From: Anabaena sp. UHCC 0187
Lineage (GTDB): Bacteria > Cyanobacteriota > Cyanobacteriia > Cyanobacteriales > Nostocaceae
Direction: 5' to 3'
Assembly: GCF_009712035.1 (NCBI RefSeq)
Contig: NZ_VILB01000011.1
Coordinates: 191,146-255,145, forward strand
DNA: 64,000 nucleotides
Numbering within the stretch: position 1 is the first letter of the stretch; the number at the start of each line of letters is the position of its first letter. Position numbers and translations under genes: made by a program. The notes beneath the pieces were generated by a model. The model had not been told where the DNA came from, did no database searches, and saw only the letters and a list, made by a program, of their open reading frames with translations. Shown here one piece after another: positions 51,267 through 61,553 of this stretch.

Positions 51267-51299
51267 AGATCCCCGACTTCCTTAAGAAGTCGAGGATCT
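51267..51299. repeat. GATCCCC hairpin repeat, copy 2, doubling as hom terminator
   Basis: AGATCCCCGACTTC (51267-51280) pairs with GAAGTCGAGGATCT (51286-51299) with one mismatch, three bases after the hom stop codon. It is related to 34992-35024. It could terminate hom and the convergent CAAD gene. Confidence 0.75.
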
Positions 51300-51320
51300 A
51301 AGTTTGTCTAAGGTTGTTAA

Positions 51321-51770
51321 TTAAGATTCAGACGTTTTCTTACCGACAACTTGAGATTTAAGGGTAGTAATTTCGCTAGATAACTCCTGTCTGCTGGCAG
51401 CTTTGAGTAAATAGCGATAAACAAACCACACAGAGTAACCAATGCCAATTAATTCAAAGGTAGGTGCGACTAAAGGAACATCATTAAGAGCATCTAATAC
51501 AGCTAATAGCACCTTAACTGTGACTACTGCTGTGACAACTAAACCAATGCTAACAATAGGCTGCTGGTATTGACCAAAGAATTTACCTACGTAATCGGGT
51601 AATGTACCGAGGAAACCAGAAATTTGTTGTCCGTATTTCAGCCATTGTTCTTGAGACTGCATGGGAGGCTGAAGTTTGGTAAGATTTCCAGTTTGGTTAT
51701 TAAGTTCGGGGATGGTTGTTTCTTTGGGCTGGGTTTCTTGGTATTCTGATTCTTGCATTTTTGTTTCCAT
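51321..51770 (-). CDS. CAAD/CURT1-like thylakoid membrane protein
   Basis: 149 residues. An N-terminal polar stretch precedes an amphipathic helix (EQWLKYGQQISGFLGTLPDY), two membrane segments (about 71-92 and 100-122) and a C-terminal amphipathic coil (LSSEITTLKSQVV). This four-helix layout is that of the CAAD domain (found appended to cyanobacterial aminoacyl-tRNA synthetases) and of CURT1/CurT proteins that bend thylakoid membranes. As a free-standing copy it is more likely a CurT-type protein. Convergent with hom. Confidence 0.85.
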   Translation of the reverse strand: METKMQESEYQETQPKETTIPELNNQTGNLTKLQPPMQSQEQWLKYGQQISGFLGTLPDYVGKFFGQYQQPIVSIGLVVTAVVTVKVLLAVLDALNDVPLVAPTFELIGIGYSVWFVYRYLLKAASRQELSSEITTLKSQVVGKKTSES

Positions 51771-52095
51771 AATTTTGAAAGTTGAGTTCCTTACCTAGAA
51801 ATTTACAACCAAATGGCTGTTAATTTACACTTCTTTCACTGATAAAAGTCAGAGAATTAGAGATTATTGGTTTATCTTATCTAGACTTGTTAACAAGTAT
51901 GACAAAACTTTACTCAAAATCTAGTAACATAAGTTGCTAGTTGGTGAAAAGAGAATAGGGAATAAGCAAGATTGTGTAGTCAATAACCCTATACAAGTTA
52001 AACTAGTGTGGTGGTTTTGGCAAAGTTGGGGAGAAAAACTTGGGTAGGTATAATTTACACCAAACATTATTGAGAGCAGTTCGTAAAGCAAAAAA
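51771..52095. other. Intergenic region upstream of CAAD and histidine kinase genes
   Basis: 325 AT-rich bases between divergent genes. It presumably holds two promoters; no motif, repeat or extra gene stands out. Confidence 0.45.
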
Positions 52096-53769
52096 GTGTC
52101 ACCTGAAGAACCAACATCAGACGAACTTCCCACTATAGAATTTCCCTCCCGTGGGAAACTCAAAGCCGGATCTTGGCGTATCCACCAGAAAATCGGCTAT
52201 GGATACCTTGTGGCTATTGCTATTGGCTTTTTTGGCTCTTTAACTGGATTGGTATTGGCTAACTACTACCGGGGTAGAGAAGTTAGACAATTTAATCAAG
52301 CTAATGAACAAAAAGAATTGTTAAGTCAGTATCAAAGGGAGATTCTGGAAGCGAAGTTATATAGTTCTAATTTAGTTGCTGTATTGGAAGATGCACAAAA
52401 GCTGAATTATAAAAAAACTGAATTTCTCAATTCTGTAGCTAAAGCCCAGAAATTAGAAAAACGCATTGGGGAATTTATAGATAGTAAGCCCAAAAAATTG
52501 GCAGCTACTAGTGCTACTTTAGGGAATTTATTGCAAGATTATGCCACTAATTTAAAATTGTATATCCATCAAATTGAAGATGTTTTACAAAAGTTAGATT
52601 CCCAAAATTTGCAGTCACAGCAAATTGCTTCAGCGCGAGAAGACTTACTGAGAATTATGCGTGGTGACATAGCGATAAAATTAGAGAATTTATCAAATCA
52701 GCTAACTAAGATATTACACACTGCTCAAGCCCAAGAACAAGCTCGACAGGTAGAGGTAGAACAGGCTAGATTTGTGGAAAGAGCGATTATTATTATGAGT
52801 ATGGTGGCATCAGCCGCCATTGCTGCTATTATAGCTTGGCGGACCAGTCGAGCGATCGCTGAACCAGTAGTTACTGTCACCCAAATCGCTGAACAAGTCG
52901 CCCGAAAATCTAATTTTGACTTACGCGCACCTGTCACTACCGACGATGAAATTGGCTTATTAGCTAAATCTCTCAATTTCTTGATTGAAAGGGTTTCCAA
53001 AAGAACCAAAGAACTACAACAAGCCAAAGAATTAGCGGAAGCTGCTAGTAAAGCCAAAAGCCAATTTTTAGCGAATGTTAGTCATGAGTTACGCACGCCA
53101 CTAAATGCGGTAATTGGTTTAAGTCAATTACTCAAAGATGATGCGATAGATATAGATTTATCCGCAGATTTCATCACTGATTTAGAAACTATTAACTCCG
53201 CAGGTAGACATTTATTAGAACTAATTAACGATATCCTGGATTTATCAAAAATTGAAGCTGGGAAAATGAATCTTTACCCAGAAACATTTGCTATTAATAA
53301 TTTAATTAATAATGTCATTCTCACGATTAACTCATCCATTGATAAAAATGGGAATACATTAGTAGTCATTTGTGATCAAGAACTGGGAACGCTGTATGCA
53401 GATCAGACACGGGTAAGACAGGTATTATTAAACTTACTCAGCAACGCCGCTAAATTTACTAGTAACGGTAAAATTACCCTAACTGTAAAAACTGATAAAA
53501 CAAGCAACCTGAAAGCAGCACCTTTAGGTGTGATTAGTTTTATGGTGACAGATACAGGGATTGGCATGACTCCCAGCCAACAAGAAAAATTATTTCAACC
53601 TTTTACTCAGGGAGATAATTCTACAACCAAGAAATATGGCGGGACTGGGTTAGGATTAGCAATTAGTCGCCATTTTTGTCAAATGATGAGTGGTGACATC
53701 ATTGTCAATAGTCAACCTGGTGTTGGTTCTAGTTTTACGGTGGTTCTGCCTTTAACAGTGCAGGAATAG
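52096..53769 (+). CDS. Membrane sensor histidine kinase
   Basis: 557 residues starting at GTG. TM1 (about 33-56) and TM2 (about 228-247) flank an extracytoplasmic helical sensor of about 165 residues, probably a four-helix bundle. A HAMP domain follows ([17 protein letters not shown]), then a coiled coil, HisKA with phospho-acceptor His330 ([20 protein letters not shown]), and HATPase with N box [11 protein letters not shown]1 DTGIGM and G2 [10 protein letters not shown]. No receiver domain and no adjacent response regulator, so it is an orphan kinase. The ligand is unknown. Confidence 0.92.
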   Translation: MSPEEPTSDELPTIEFPSRGKLKAGSWRIHQKIGYGYLVAIAIGFFGSLTGLVLANYYRGREVRQFNQANEQKELLSQYQREILEAKLYSSNLVAVLEDAQKLNYKKTEFLNSVAKAQKLEKRIGEFIDSKPKKLAATSATLGNLLQDYATNLKLYIHQIEDVLQKLDSQNLQSQQIASAREDLLRIMRGDIAIKLENLSNQLTKILHTAQAQEQARQVEVEQARFVERAIIIMSMVASAAIAAIIAWRTSRAIAEPVVTVTQIAEQVARKSNFDLRAPVTTDDEIGLLAKSLNFLIERVSKRTKELQQAKELAEAASKAKSQFLANVSHELRTPLNAVIGLSQLLKDDAIDIDLSADFITDLETINSAGRHLLELINDILDLSKIEAGKMNLYPETFAINNLINNVILTINSSIDKNGNTLVVICDQELGTLYADQTRVRQVLLNLLSNAAKFTSNGKITLTVKTDKTSNLKAAPLGVISFMVTDTGIGMTPSQQEKLFQPFTQGDNSTTKKYGGTGLGLAISRHFCQMMSGDIIVNSQPGVGSSFTVVLPLTVQE

Positions 53770-53845
53770 CAGGAGAAGGAGTCAGGAGTCAGGAGTCAGG
53801 AGAAGAAAGAAGAAAAAAGGGAGAAGGGAGAAGGGAGAAGAAATG
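53763..53845. repeat. Heptamer repeat array
   Basis: Tandem heptamers GGAGTCA (about three units) followed by GGGAGAA (about three units) fill the start of the gap between the kinase and helicase genes. It is a purine-rich STRR-type array, like that near 46608-46640. Confidence 0.75.
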
Positions 53846-53942
53846 AAAGTCTTTTGAGTTTTGATTTTTAGACTTTCTACCGCAGTTATTGACAATCTGC
53901 TGTAAATTTTAATTTTCATCGTTTTTATAGTTTTTATAGTTC

Positions 53943-56270
53943 ATGACAACAAGTATTAATTTTCTCAGTCACCTTAACCCTAGTCAACGTCAAGCCGTTG
54001 AACACCACTGCGGACCATTGCTAGTGGTTGCTGGTGCTGGTTCAGGGAAAACCCGTGCGCTTACTTATCGCATTGCTAACTTGATTCTTCAACATCGTGT
54101 TAATCCTGAAAATATCCTCGCGGTGACATTTACGAACAAAGCCGCTAGGGAAATGAAGGAAAGAATTCAAAGAATATTTGCGGAACAATTAGCCATGACT
54201 CAACATGGTAAAAAGTTTGATTTGCTGACAGAATATGAACAAAGCTTACTAAAATCCCAGGTTTACCGCACGACTATTAAAGATATGTGGTGTGGCACAT
54301 TTCACAGTTTATTCTCGCGGATTCTGCGCTGGGATATCGAAAAATTTCAAGATGAAAAAGGCAGAAAATGGAATAAAAACTTTTCTATCTTTGATGAATC
54401 TGATGTGCAAAGTGTGATTAAAGAAATAGTTACTAAAGATTTAAATTTAGATAGTAAGAAATTTGAACCTAAATCTATTCGTTACGCTATTAGTAATGCT
54501 AAAAACCAAGGCTTATCACCCCAGCAATTTGAAAGTGAACACCAAGATTATCGAGGTAGAGTCATTACAGATGTCTATAATCGCTATCAAGATAAACTAG
54601 CTCAAAATAACGCCTTAGATTTTGATGATTTAATTTTAATTCCTACCAGATTATTTCAACAAAATGAGCAAGTTTTAGCTTATTGGCATCGCAAATTCTG
54701 TCATATTCTTGTTGATGAATATCAAGATACCAACCGCACTCAATACGATTTAATTCAGCTTTTGGTGACAAACGGCGAAAAGCGTAAAAGCGAATGGGAA
54801 TGGCAAAATCGGTCTGTGTTTGTTGTTGGTGATGCAGATCAATCAATTTACAGTTTTAGAATGGCAGATTTTACCATTTTGCTAGAATTTCAGGAGAATT
54901 TTGGCGATGGTTTAGCAGATGATGATACCCGTTCTATGGTGAAGTTAGAAGAAAATTATCGCTCTTGTGAAAATATTCTGCAAGCTGCTAATGAATTAAT
55001 TGAAAATAATACCCAACGCATTGATAAAATTCTCAAAGCCACAAGAGAACCGGGGGAAGCAATTTATTGTCATAAAGCTGATGAAGAAATGGCAGAAGCG
55101 GCTTTTGTCATTAACCAAATTCGCACCTTAGAAAATCAAAACCCAGAGTTAAATTGGGGTAACTTTGCGATTTTATATCGAACTAATGCCCAATCTCGAC
55201 CCTTTGAAGAATTATTAGTTAAATATCAAATTCCTTATACAGTTGTGGGAGGAATGAAGTTTTATGATCGCAAAGAAATTAAAGATGCTGTTGCATATTT
55301 AAGAGCTATCAATAACCCAGCCGATACTGTGAGTTTATTGCGAGTTATCAACACACCCCGTCGGGGAATTGGTAAATCTACTGTTGATGCTTTGGTGAAT
55401 GCTTCCCAGCAATTAGGAACAACATTATGGGAAATATTGAGCGATGAAACTTCTGTAAATACCTTAGCAGGACGTTCATCCAAAGCTGTAAATAATTTTG
55501 CAAATATGATTCAAAACCGTCAAGAACAAATTAAAATAGTTCCCGGTTCAGAAATATTGCAAGGGATTTTAGAAGATTCTAATTATATCAAAGAATTGCA
55601 AGATCAAGGCACAGATGAAGCTGATAATAGAATCAGTAACGTCAATGAATTGTATAATGCTATGTTGCAATTCCAGGAAGAAAATGAAGGAGAAGATATT
55701 TCTTTACAGGCATTTTTGCAAAGTGCGGCTTTGAGTTCTGATTTAGATAATTTAAAAGAAGGACAAACAGCAGTTTCCTTAATGACGTTACACGCTTCTA
55801 AAGGGTTAGAATTTCCTGTAGTCTTTTTAGTGGGATTAGAACAGGGACTTTTTCCTGGTTATCGTTCTTTACAAGATCCTTCACTCTTAGAAGAAGAACG
55901 CCGTTTATGTTATGTAGGTATTACCCGCGCTCAAGAACGTTTGTTTCTCTCCCATGCGAGGGAACGCCGTTTATATGGTTCACGAGAACCTGCAATGCGA
56001 TCGCAATTTCTGGATGAATTACCAGCAGAATTACTAACTACCCAAAATAAAGTTACCCGTAGCCTGACTAAAACCCCATCTGCAACCCCTAGCAAACAAA
56101 CCCCCAACGCAATTTGGCAGGTAGGTGATAGGGTCTTGCATAAGTCCTTTGGGCTTGGGGAAATTACCCACGTATTCGGAGAAGGAAATAAAGTTTCTGT
56201 AGCGATTAAATTCGCTAGTCTAGGACAAAAAATTGTTGATCCTAGGGTAGCGCAATTGCAGAAAATATAA
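53943..56270 (+). CDS. pcrA: UvrD/PcrA-type DNA helicase
   Basis: 775-residue superfamily 1A 3'-5' helicase for repair and replication-conflict resolution. Q-motif LNPSQRQAVEHHCGPLLVVA, Walker A AGAGSGKT, motif II VDEYQDTN, motif III VVGDADQSIYSFR, motif IV region VKLEENYRS, motif V VSLMTLHASKGLEF and motif VI YVGITRAQERL are all present. The C-terminus has a Tudor-like domain (GDRVLHKSFGLGEITHVFGE), as in PcrA that binds RNA polymerase. ATG start. Length is standard for cyanobacterial PcrA. Confidence 0.95.
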   Translation: MTTSINFLSHLNPSQRQAVEHHCGPLLVVAGAGSGKTRALTYRIANLILQHRVNPENILAVTFTNKAAREMKERIQRIFAEQLAMTQHGKKFDLLTEYEQSLLKSQVYRTTIKDMWCGTFHSLFSRILRWDIEKFQDEKGRKWNKNFSIFDESDVQSVIKEIVTKDLNLDSKKFEPKSIRYAISNAKNQGLSPQQFESEHQDYRGRVITDVYNRYQDKLAQNNALDFDDLILIPTRLFQQNEQVLAYWHRKFCHILVDEYQDTNRTQYDLIQLLVTNGEKRKSEWEWQNRSVFVVGDADQSIYSFRMADFTILLEFQENFGDGLADDDTRSMVKLEENYRSCENILQAANELIENNTQRIDKILKATREPGEAIYCHKADEEMAEAAFVINQIRTLENQNPELNWGNFAILYRTNAQSRPFEELLVKYQIPYTVVGGMKFYDRKEIKDAVAYLRAINNPADTVSLLRVINTPRRGIGKSTVDALVNASQQLGTTLWEILSDETSVNTLAGRSSKAVNNFANMIQNRQEQIKIVPGSEILQGILEDSNYIKELQDQGTDEADNRISNVNELYNAMLQFQEENEGEDISLQAFLQSAALSSDLDNLKEGQTAVSLMTLHASKGLEFPVVFLVGLEQGLFPGYRSLQDPSLLEEERRLCYVGITRAQERLFLSHARERRLYGSREPAMRSQFLDELPAELLTTQNKVTRSLTKTPSATPSKQTPNAIWQVGDRVLHKSFGLGEITHVFGEGNKVSVAIKFASLGQKIVDPRVAQLQKI

Positions 56271-56766
56271 ACATGGGCAGGCAGGATGCCTACCCCACAA
56301 TAAATATAATATATAACTCTTGTGGGGTGGGCTTCTAGCCCGCCCATTTCCCTTGGTCTAAATTCCCATCTTTACAACTTTATATTTACGAGTGATATTT
56401 TTTCTTAAAAAACTGGGTAGTATAAAAATGCTATGTTTATCAGGAAATAAAATGCTTAACTCAACTCAGTATCCATCTATGTAAATACACTACCAGTATC
56501 TATAAGTGGATAGTATTGGTTTTTGAAGAAATCAAAAAGTTCAGTATTTTCCAGTTTAGAGCTTTGGTATCAACAATGTTATAACCGAAATAGAATCAGG
56601 CTCAGTGTATTTGAGCTTATTAACTACTTTTTATTGGCAACTATGACTATTAAAACCCAGTAGTTGCTCCGTTCAATATAATGTACTGCCCTATATTCGG
56701 CAGTCAGGATTATTCGTAATCATTAACAAAATATACTCACTTCAATTACTTGACGGGGAAGCAGTT
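56271..56766. other. pcrA-hpsA intergenic region
   Basis: 496 bases. The first 75 hold a large hairpin repeat (56274-56346). The rest is AT-rich and should contain the hpsA promoter; GGGGAAG precedes the hpsA ATG. No additional gene. Confidence 0.55.
56274..56346. repeat. GGGC/CCCCACAA hairpin repeat after pcrA
   Basis: Inner arms CCCCACAA (56293-56300) and TTGTGGGG (56319-56326) are flanked by outer complementary TGGGCAGGCAGGATGCC and GGGCTTCTAGCCCGCCCA. The whole forms a long hairpin right after the pcrA stop, so it is probably also a terminator. It is a common type of Nostocales dispersed repeat. Confidence 0.75.
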
Positions 56767-59700
56767 ATGTCTCGAAAACGTCACCCATTAACAACAATCA
56801 CAAGACTCTCGACAAGATTTATCCGGCGGTTTTTAGTAAAGACAAAAAAACAACTTATTTGGTTGCTGCGAACTGTTTTTGGTACTCAGAAACAACAAAA
56901 TGCAGCTAACGCAGGTTTCGTATTACCAACGGTGGTAATGGTATCGGTAGTAGTAGTTTTATTAACCACTGCTATTATGTTTCGCTCTTTTGATCGGGCG
57001 AAAAATGCCAGTAATGTTAGGGTAAATCAAGCTGTTTTGAGTGCTGTTACCCCAGCAATTGATCGAGGTAGAGCGAAAATTAATCAATTATTTGCTGATA
57101 AAACCCTACCAAGAGCGACACCGACAGATGATGCTTTGTACAATGTTATTGTTAGCAATATAGACAAATACACATTTGGTGATGAAACAACGCTGCAAAT
57201 AAGTTTTGATGTTGATGGTAATAGCAAAATTGATGCCCCAACTCCCACTACAAAACTATCCGACAATGAAACTTCCAGAACAGCTTGGAAATTTCCTGTA
57301 GATACAGACAACAACGGGAAATTTGATAGCTATAACATTTATGGGATTTACTTTAGAACCCCCTCAGTCGAGACCGGTGGTAAATATAGCCGGAAAAGAA
57401 ATCCCTTGGAAGGGAGAACACCACCAATGGCCGAAGTAAGTTTAGATGACAATTGTGGTGCAAATACCAGCGCGACATTAGTAGGTAGTACCGGTTGGGT
57501 TAAACAAAATAACGAGTTAAAGAAATCCTTATTTGTGTACACAGCCACCATACCTATTACTACTAATAGCACTTATGGTAGTGATACAAATTATGAAATA
57601 TACAAAGGTAACAAAGGGTTTGCCGCAGTAGAATATCAACAAGACAGAGTGCAAATACCCCCAAACAATAACGCCGTTGTTTATGAAGATGACATAGCAC
57701 TAACTCCCGGTGCTGACTTTAATTTGAATGGTGCAGTATTTACTAATAGTAACTTCTTGACATCTGGTATGAATGGTGGAACTATCAAATTTTATCAAGT
57801 TAGTAGTACATCATCTTGTTACTATGAGGCTAAAAACGCCAAAATAATTGTCGGTGGTAATACAGCAGTTGGTGGTTTTGGTTCTACAGGTGATTCATCT
57901 TCTAAAGTTCCCACTGTTGATTTATACAAAGGTAAAAATATTACCATTGGTAATACTCCTTGGGTAAAATCAGCCACTAGTAGTCCTGCTAAAACAGCCT
58001 ATAATAACCTAGCCTATGTGAATCGGATTAATATATTAATTAATGATCAAATAGCTAAAGCTGAAACTACTGATCCCTCAGAAGTAACCACAGGTTTGGC
58101 AGCGAAAGAGAAAGCTTTAGGACAAACTTTGACGGGAGCAGATAGAACTAAATATCGCCGTCAACAAATAGAGTATTATTTCAGAAAACGGACTCGTCGT
58201 GTACCTTATACAGAAGTTGCTTTTAACGCGACAGATACATCTCCTAGCCCATTAGTGCAAGGTGGTCTTGATAGTCTGCGTCCCAATGATACGTGGATAT
58301 ATCCCGTAAGTCCAACCGATGGCAAAATTGCTACTAGCTTTACAAAAGTAGGACTAAATATTAGTGGTGCATCTTTAGAACCAAAAGCCACAGAACCAAT
58401 AGCACTGAAAAATGCCAGTGGCGTAGAAGGACAAGTAGGTGACAGAGTTATAGTTGGTAATAACTTACCGCAAATCTGGTGGGATAAAACCAAATCAGCA
58501 TTTGTTAGTTCAGGGGTGGCTGATACCCAAGATATTAGTGGTGTTAAATGGGATGCTGGAGATACAACTAAAACCCGGACTCGAAAGTCTTTAGTGCAAA
58601 CATTAGCTGATGTGGGCGATACCAGTAGAGATGGAGAATGGGAATTAGCCGCAGCCAAAGTACCTGCTGACCCGACTGAAGCAGTGGGTGGTTTGCGGGT
58701 TGTGACTGGTGCAGGAATTTATTTGAGGGATACTGAGACTCCTGCGGCTTTCACTACTACCAACAATCCGATCAAAATAATTTGGCCAGATAGTAACCCA
58801 GTACCGCAATCACTAGGACCAACTAACAAAACTATTACACCATATTCGGTGTATAACCCTAGCATCACATACAAATGGCGGGAAATTGCTGATAATCCCA
58901 GCACTACAACAATAGATGAATCCAGAACACCGTTTCTGCAAATGCGGGCTACAGCAGTTTATCACTACAAAGGTACTGGTTACAACCAGCAAACACCGCA
59001 GCCCATAGCTTGTGTGAGTAGTTTTTATGTTCCCACTAATAGCACTACTCTCAGAAATCGATCTGACCTACCTGCTGCTGCTAATACTTTAGCTAATACT
59101 AATAATACTCCTACACCTAATGCTGCTAATACTCCTGCTATTCTCAAGGATGCGAATGGTTTGTCCAACAATGGTATAGTTTACCCTGCACCTACCAGAA
59201 CTGAAACTAATTATTCTCAACTTCTGGCATATCAAGCTACGTTAACCTATCCCAATGGACGGTTAATAGATGATGGACTACTAGCTAAAGCATTAGGTAA
59301 AACAGCAGCAAGTCGTACCATTTCCGAACGGTCTGCTATTGATGCTCAGATTTGCGCCCTCCAAATTTTAGATGGTAGTCTTAGTCCTAGTGATTCAGTT
59401 ATTCCTCATGGCGCTATTCGAGAAGTAGCCTTTTTGGACTCTAGAGAGGTAAAACAAAATTCTGGGTCGGGAACACCGCTAACTGATGATAAGGTTCTTG
59501 TTCCCTCTACAACTTATAATCTTCCTGTCCAAGACAGACAACCTCTAGAAATTCGGGCTACTGTTCTAGACCTCAACCTGCTACGGACAAAAGAGATTAG
59601 TGGAGCATCTCCAAAAGAATATTTATTACCCAATAGCGGTATTATCTATGCAACTCGTGATGATGCTTTACCAGACATGAGTGCAGATATACCGACTTCT

Positions 59701-61518
59701 TCCCCATTTCCTCTACCTCTACCTGTTTCCCCGGCAACAAGTCAAGTAACTGAAGCAAATAAGCTAGTTAATCCTGTTGACTATGAACTTGACCCCACTC
59801 GTCGTCCTAACGGTATTATGTTGGTCAGTGGTAGTAAAATTTGGCGGACACAAGCCTACCGAGAAGAGGAAAAAGGATTAATTTTAGCGACTAATTTACC
59901 TGTGTATATTAAAGGTGACTTTAATCTACACACTCAAGAAGAATATACAACTGCATTAGCATCTGATTACGGCAACTTCTACACTCGTACTAGTAGCAAC
60001 CTCAATCCTAACTTTGCTTGTCGTTCTGGTGATCCTCGATTCAGTTGTCCCACGGGTGATGAATGGCGACCTGCTACAGTATTAGCTGATGCTGTCACCT
60101 TACTGACGAGTAACTTTAGAGAGGGTTTCCGTGAGGAAGGAGAATATGACTGGAATAATACCTTAGATGATTTAACTTTACCACCAGGTTATTCCCTTTC
60201 AAAATTCAATTCCTATGCTCCATTAGGTACGTGGGATGATACTACTTCTGGTAATGTAAGTTTTCCTAGAGACTTTGATACTACAACAACAGGCTACCAA
60301 GGTAGTTCCTACGTTAATAACTTTGTTACACCACTGATAAGGTGGCTACCAAAACGAACGGGAAATCAAACGCCATGGAATATTCCTGGTTTTGCTTATG
60401 CTTATGAAGTTTGCACGTCATCAGTAGCAACTGACTGCGATTGTAGTTCAACAGACACTGCTGCTCAATGTGCTGTTAAGAACAGAAGATGGGCATTGAC
60501 TAATGTTGCTCTCTCAGGATACAACGGTACTAATGGACAAAATATTTGGCTAGATGGCGATATAAATTCAAGTATTGTTGCTATCAAAACAGGATTCGCC
60601 GGACCCAATGGAGGTTCAAACGGTTGGGAAGCATTACCATTTAGAAGACTTGCTCTTAAACGTGAGAGAAATCCTGCTTCGCCTAATTATACTTTACCCG
60701 TCACTCCCCTGACTTATTACGGAGATCCTGGTGGAAATGGATCAAGAAAATTAAAAGAATATCCAGTAAATGGAACAAGCACACCAGCAATAGTCACCGT
60801 ATCCACAACCATAGAGAGTATTCCTTGGCTCAGAGAAGTATCTGGACGTTTAGAACCAGTATTACAAATTCGATACCCCTTTGCGACTGAAACTAACCTA
60901 AATCCCAATCCCAAGAATCTCACAGGAGGAATAGACAATAAAAATTGGCTACAAAGTGCTTTTCTTGATAGTACGCCTGCTGCTAACCGAGTTGCCACTT
61001 TCAACCTAATTGTAGCCGCAGGAGATAGTCCGGCTCGTTTTAGCACTAATAACACAGAAGATAATGGTGGGTTGCATAACTTTGTCCGGTTTATGCAAAA
61101 CTGGCAACAATCCGGAGGTACTGCCACAGCTAAAATTAGTGGTGCTTTCATGCAGGTGAAAAAGAGTGCCTATGCTACAGGTCCATTTGCTACAGCTTTG
61201 TCTACTAGTGATAATAATCTCTTATATGCAATTCTGATCAATAGCGGTCAAGGTACAGGTTATCTTCCTCCTAACAGACAGTGGGGTTATGATGTAGCAC
61301 TCTTATCACAATCTCCTGACTTATTTGCCAGTAAACTGGTATTTACACCACCTGATTTACCAGATGAGTATTTCCGGGAAGTTGGTAGAGATGACAGATG
61401 GGTACAGCAGTTACTATGTGCTAAAGAAGTTCCTCTCCCTACTACTGCTGATCCTACTCCTAGTCCCACTAATTACGCCATAGATACAGAACAGCGTCCT
61501 GATACGTGCAAATCCTAG
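56767..61518 (+). CDS. hpsA: Hormogonium polysaccharide secretion protein HpsA
   Basis: 1583-residue HpsA-family protein required for hormogonium polysaccharide and gliding in filamentous cyanobacteria. After a basic 45-residue leader (several Arg/Lys), NAGFVLPTVVMVSVVVVLLT forms a prepilin-like helix with a possible cleavage after Gly50. The usual pilin Glu at +5 is absent (F-V-L-P-T). The large remainder is an exported Thr/Asn/Pro-rich domain with many short beta motifs and paired cysteines near 1130-1300. It is the first gene of the hpsABCD operon; hpsB follows after 35 bases. It probably assembles with the pseudopilins at a type IV pilus/T2SS-like machine. Confidence 0.88.
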   Translation: MSRKRHPLTTITRLSTRFIRRFLVKTKKQLIWLLRTVFGTQKQQNAANAGFVLPTVVMVSVVVVLLTTAIMFRSFDRAKNASNVRVNQAVLSAVTPAIDRGRAKINQLFADKTLPRATPTDDALYNVIVSNIDKYTFGDETTLQISFDVDGNSKIDAPTPTTKLSDNETSRTAWKFPVDTDNNGKFDSYNIYGIYFRTPSVETGGKYSRKRNPLEGRTPPMAEVSLDDNCGANTSATLVGSTGWVKQNNELKKSLFVYTATIPITTNSTYGSDTNYEIYKGNKGFAAVEYQQDRVQIPPNNNAVVYEDDIALTPGADFNLNGAVFTNSNFLTSGMNGGTIKFYQVSSTSSCYYEAKNAKIIVGGNTAVGGFGSTGDSSSKVPTVDLYKGKNITIGNTPWVKSATSSPAKTAYNNLAYVNRINILINDQIAKAETTDPSEVTTGLAAKEKALGQTLTGADRTKYRRQQIEYYFRKRTRRVPYTEVAFNATDTSPSPLVQGGLDSLRPNDTWIYPVSPTDGKIATSFTKVGLNISGASLEPKATEPIALKNASGVEGQVGDRVIVGNNLPQIWWDKTKSAFVSSGVADTQDISGVKWDAGDTTKTRTRKSLVQTLADVGDTSRDGEWELAAAKVPADPTEAVGGLRVVTGAGIYLRDTETPAAFTTTNNPIKIIWPDSNPVPQSLGPTNKTITPYSVYNPSITYKWREIADNPSTTTIDESRTPFLQMRATAVYHYKGTGYNQQTPQPIACVSSFYVPTNSTTLRNRSDLPAAANTLANTNNTPTPNAANTPAILKDANGLSNNGIVYPAPTRTETNYSQLLAYQATLTYPNGRLIDDGLLAKALGKTAASRTISERSAIDAQICALQILDGSLSPSDSVIPHGAIREVAFLDSREVKQNSGSGTPLTDDKVLVPSTTYNLPVQDRQPLEIRATVLDLNLLRTKEISGASPKEYLLPNSGIIYATRDDALPDMSADIPTSSPFPLPLPVSPATSQVTEANKLVNPVDYELDPTRRPNGIMLVSGSKIWRTQAYREEEKGLILATNLPVYIKGDFNLHTQEEYTTALASDYGNFYTRTSSNLNPNFACRSGDPRFSCPTGDEWRPATVLADAVTLLTSNFREGFREEGEYDWNNTLDDLTLPPGYSLSKFNSYAPLGTWDDTTSGNVSFPRDFDTTTTGYQGSSYVNNFVTPLIRWLPKRTGNQTPWNIPGFAYAYEVCTSSVATDCDCSSTDTAAQCAVKNRRWALTNVALSGYNGTNGQNIWLDGDINSSIVAIKTGFAGPNGGSNGWEALPFRRLALKRERNPASPNYTLPVTPLTYYGDPGGNGSRKLKEYPVNGTSTPAIVTVSTTIESIPWLREVSGRLEPVLQIRYPFATETNLNPNPKNLTGGIDNKNWLQSAFLDSTPAANRVATFNLIVAAGDSPARFSTNNTEDNGGLHNFVRFMQNWQQSGGTATAKISGAFMQVKKSAYATGPFATALSTSDNNLLYAILINSGQGTGYLPPNRQWGYDVALLSQSPDLFASKLVFTPPDLPDEYFREVGRDDRWVQQLLCAKEVPLPTTADPTPSPTNYAIDTEQRPDTCKS

Positions 61519-61553
61519 TGCAAATCCTAAAACTTAAAACCGGGTGATAAACA

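Noticed and set aside
58206-58658. 150-codon minus-strand frame inside hpsA
   Set aside because: Antisense of a Thr/Ser-rich coding region, which tends to leave long open antisense frames; no domain.
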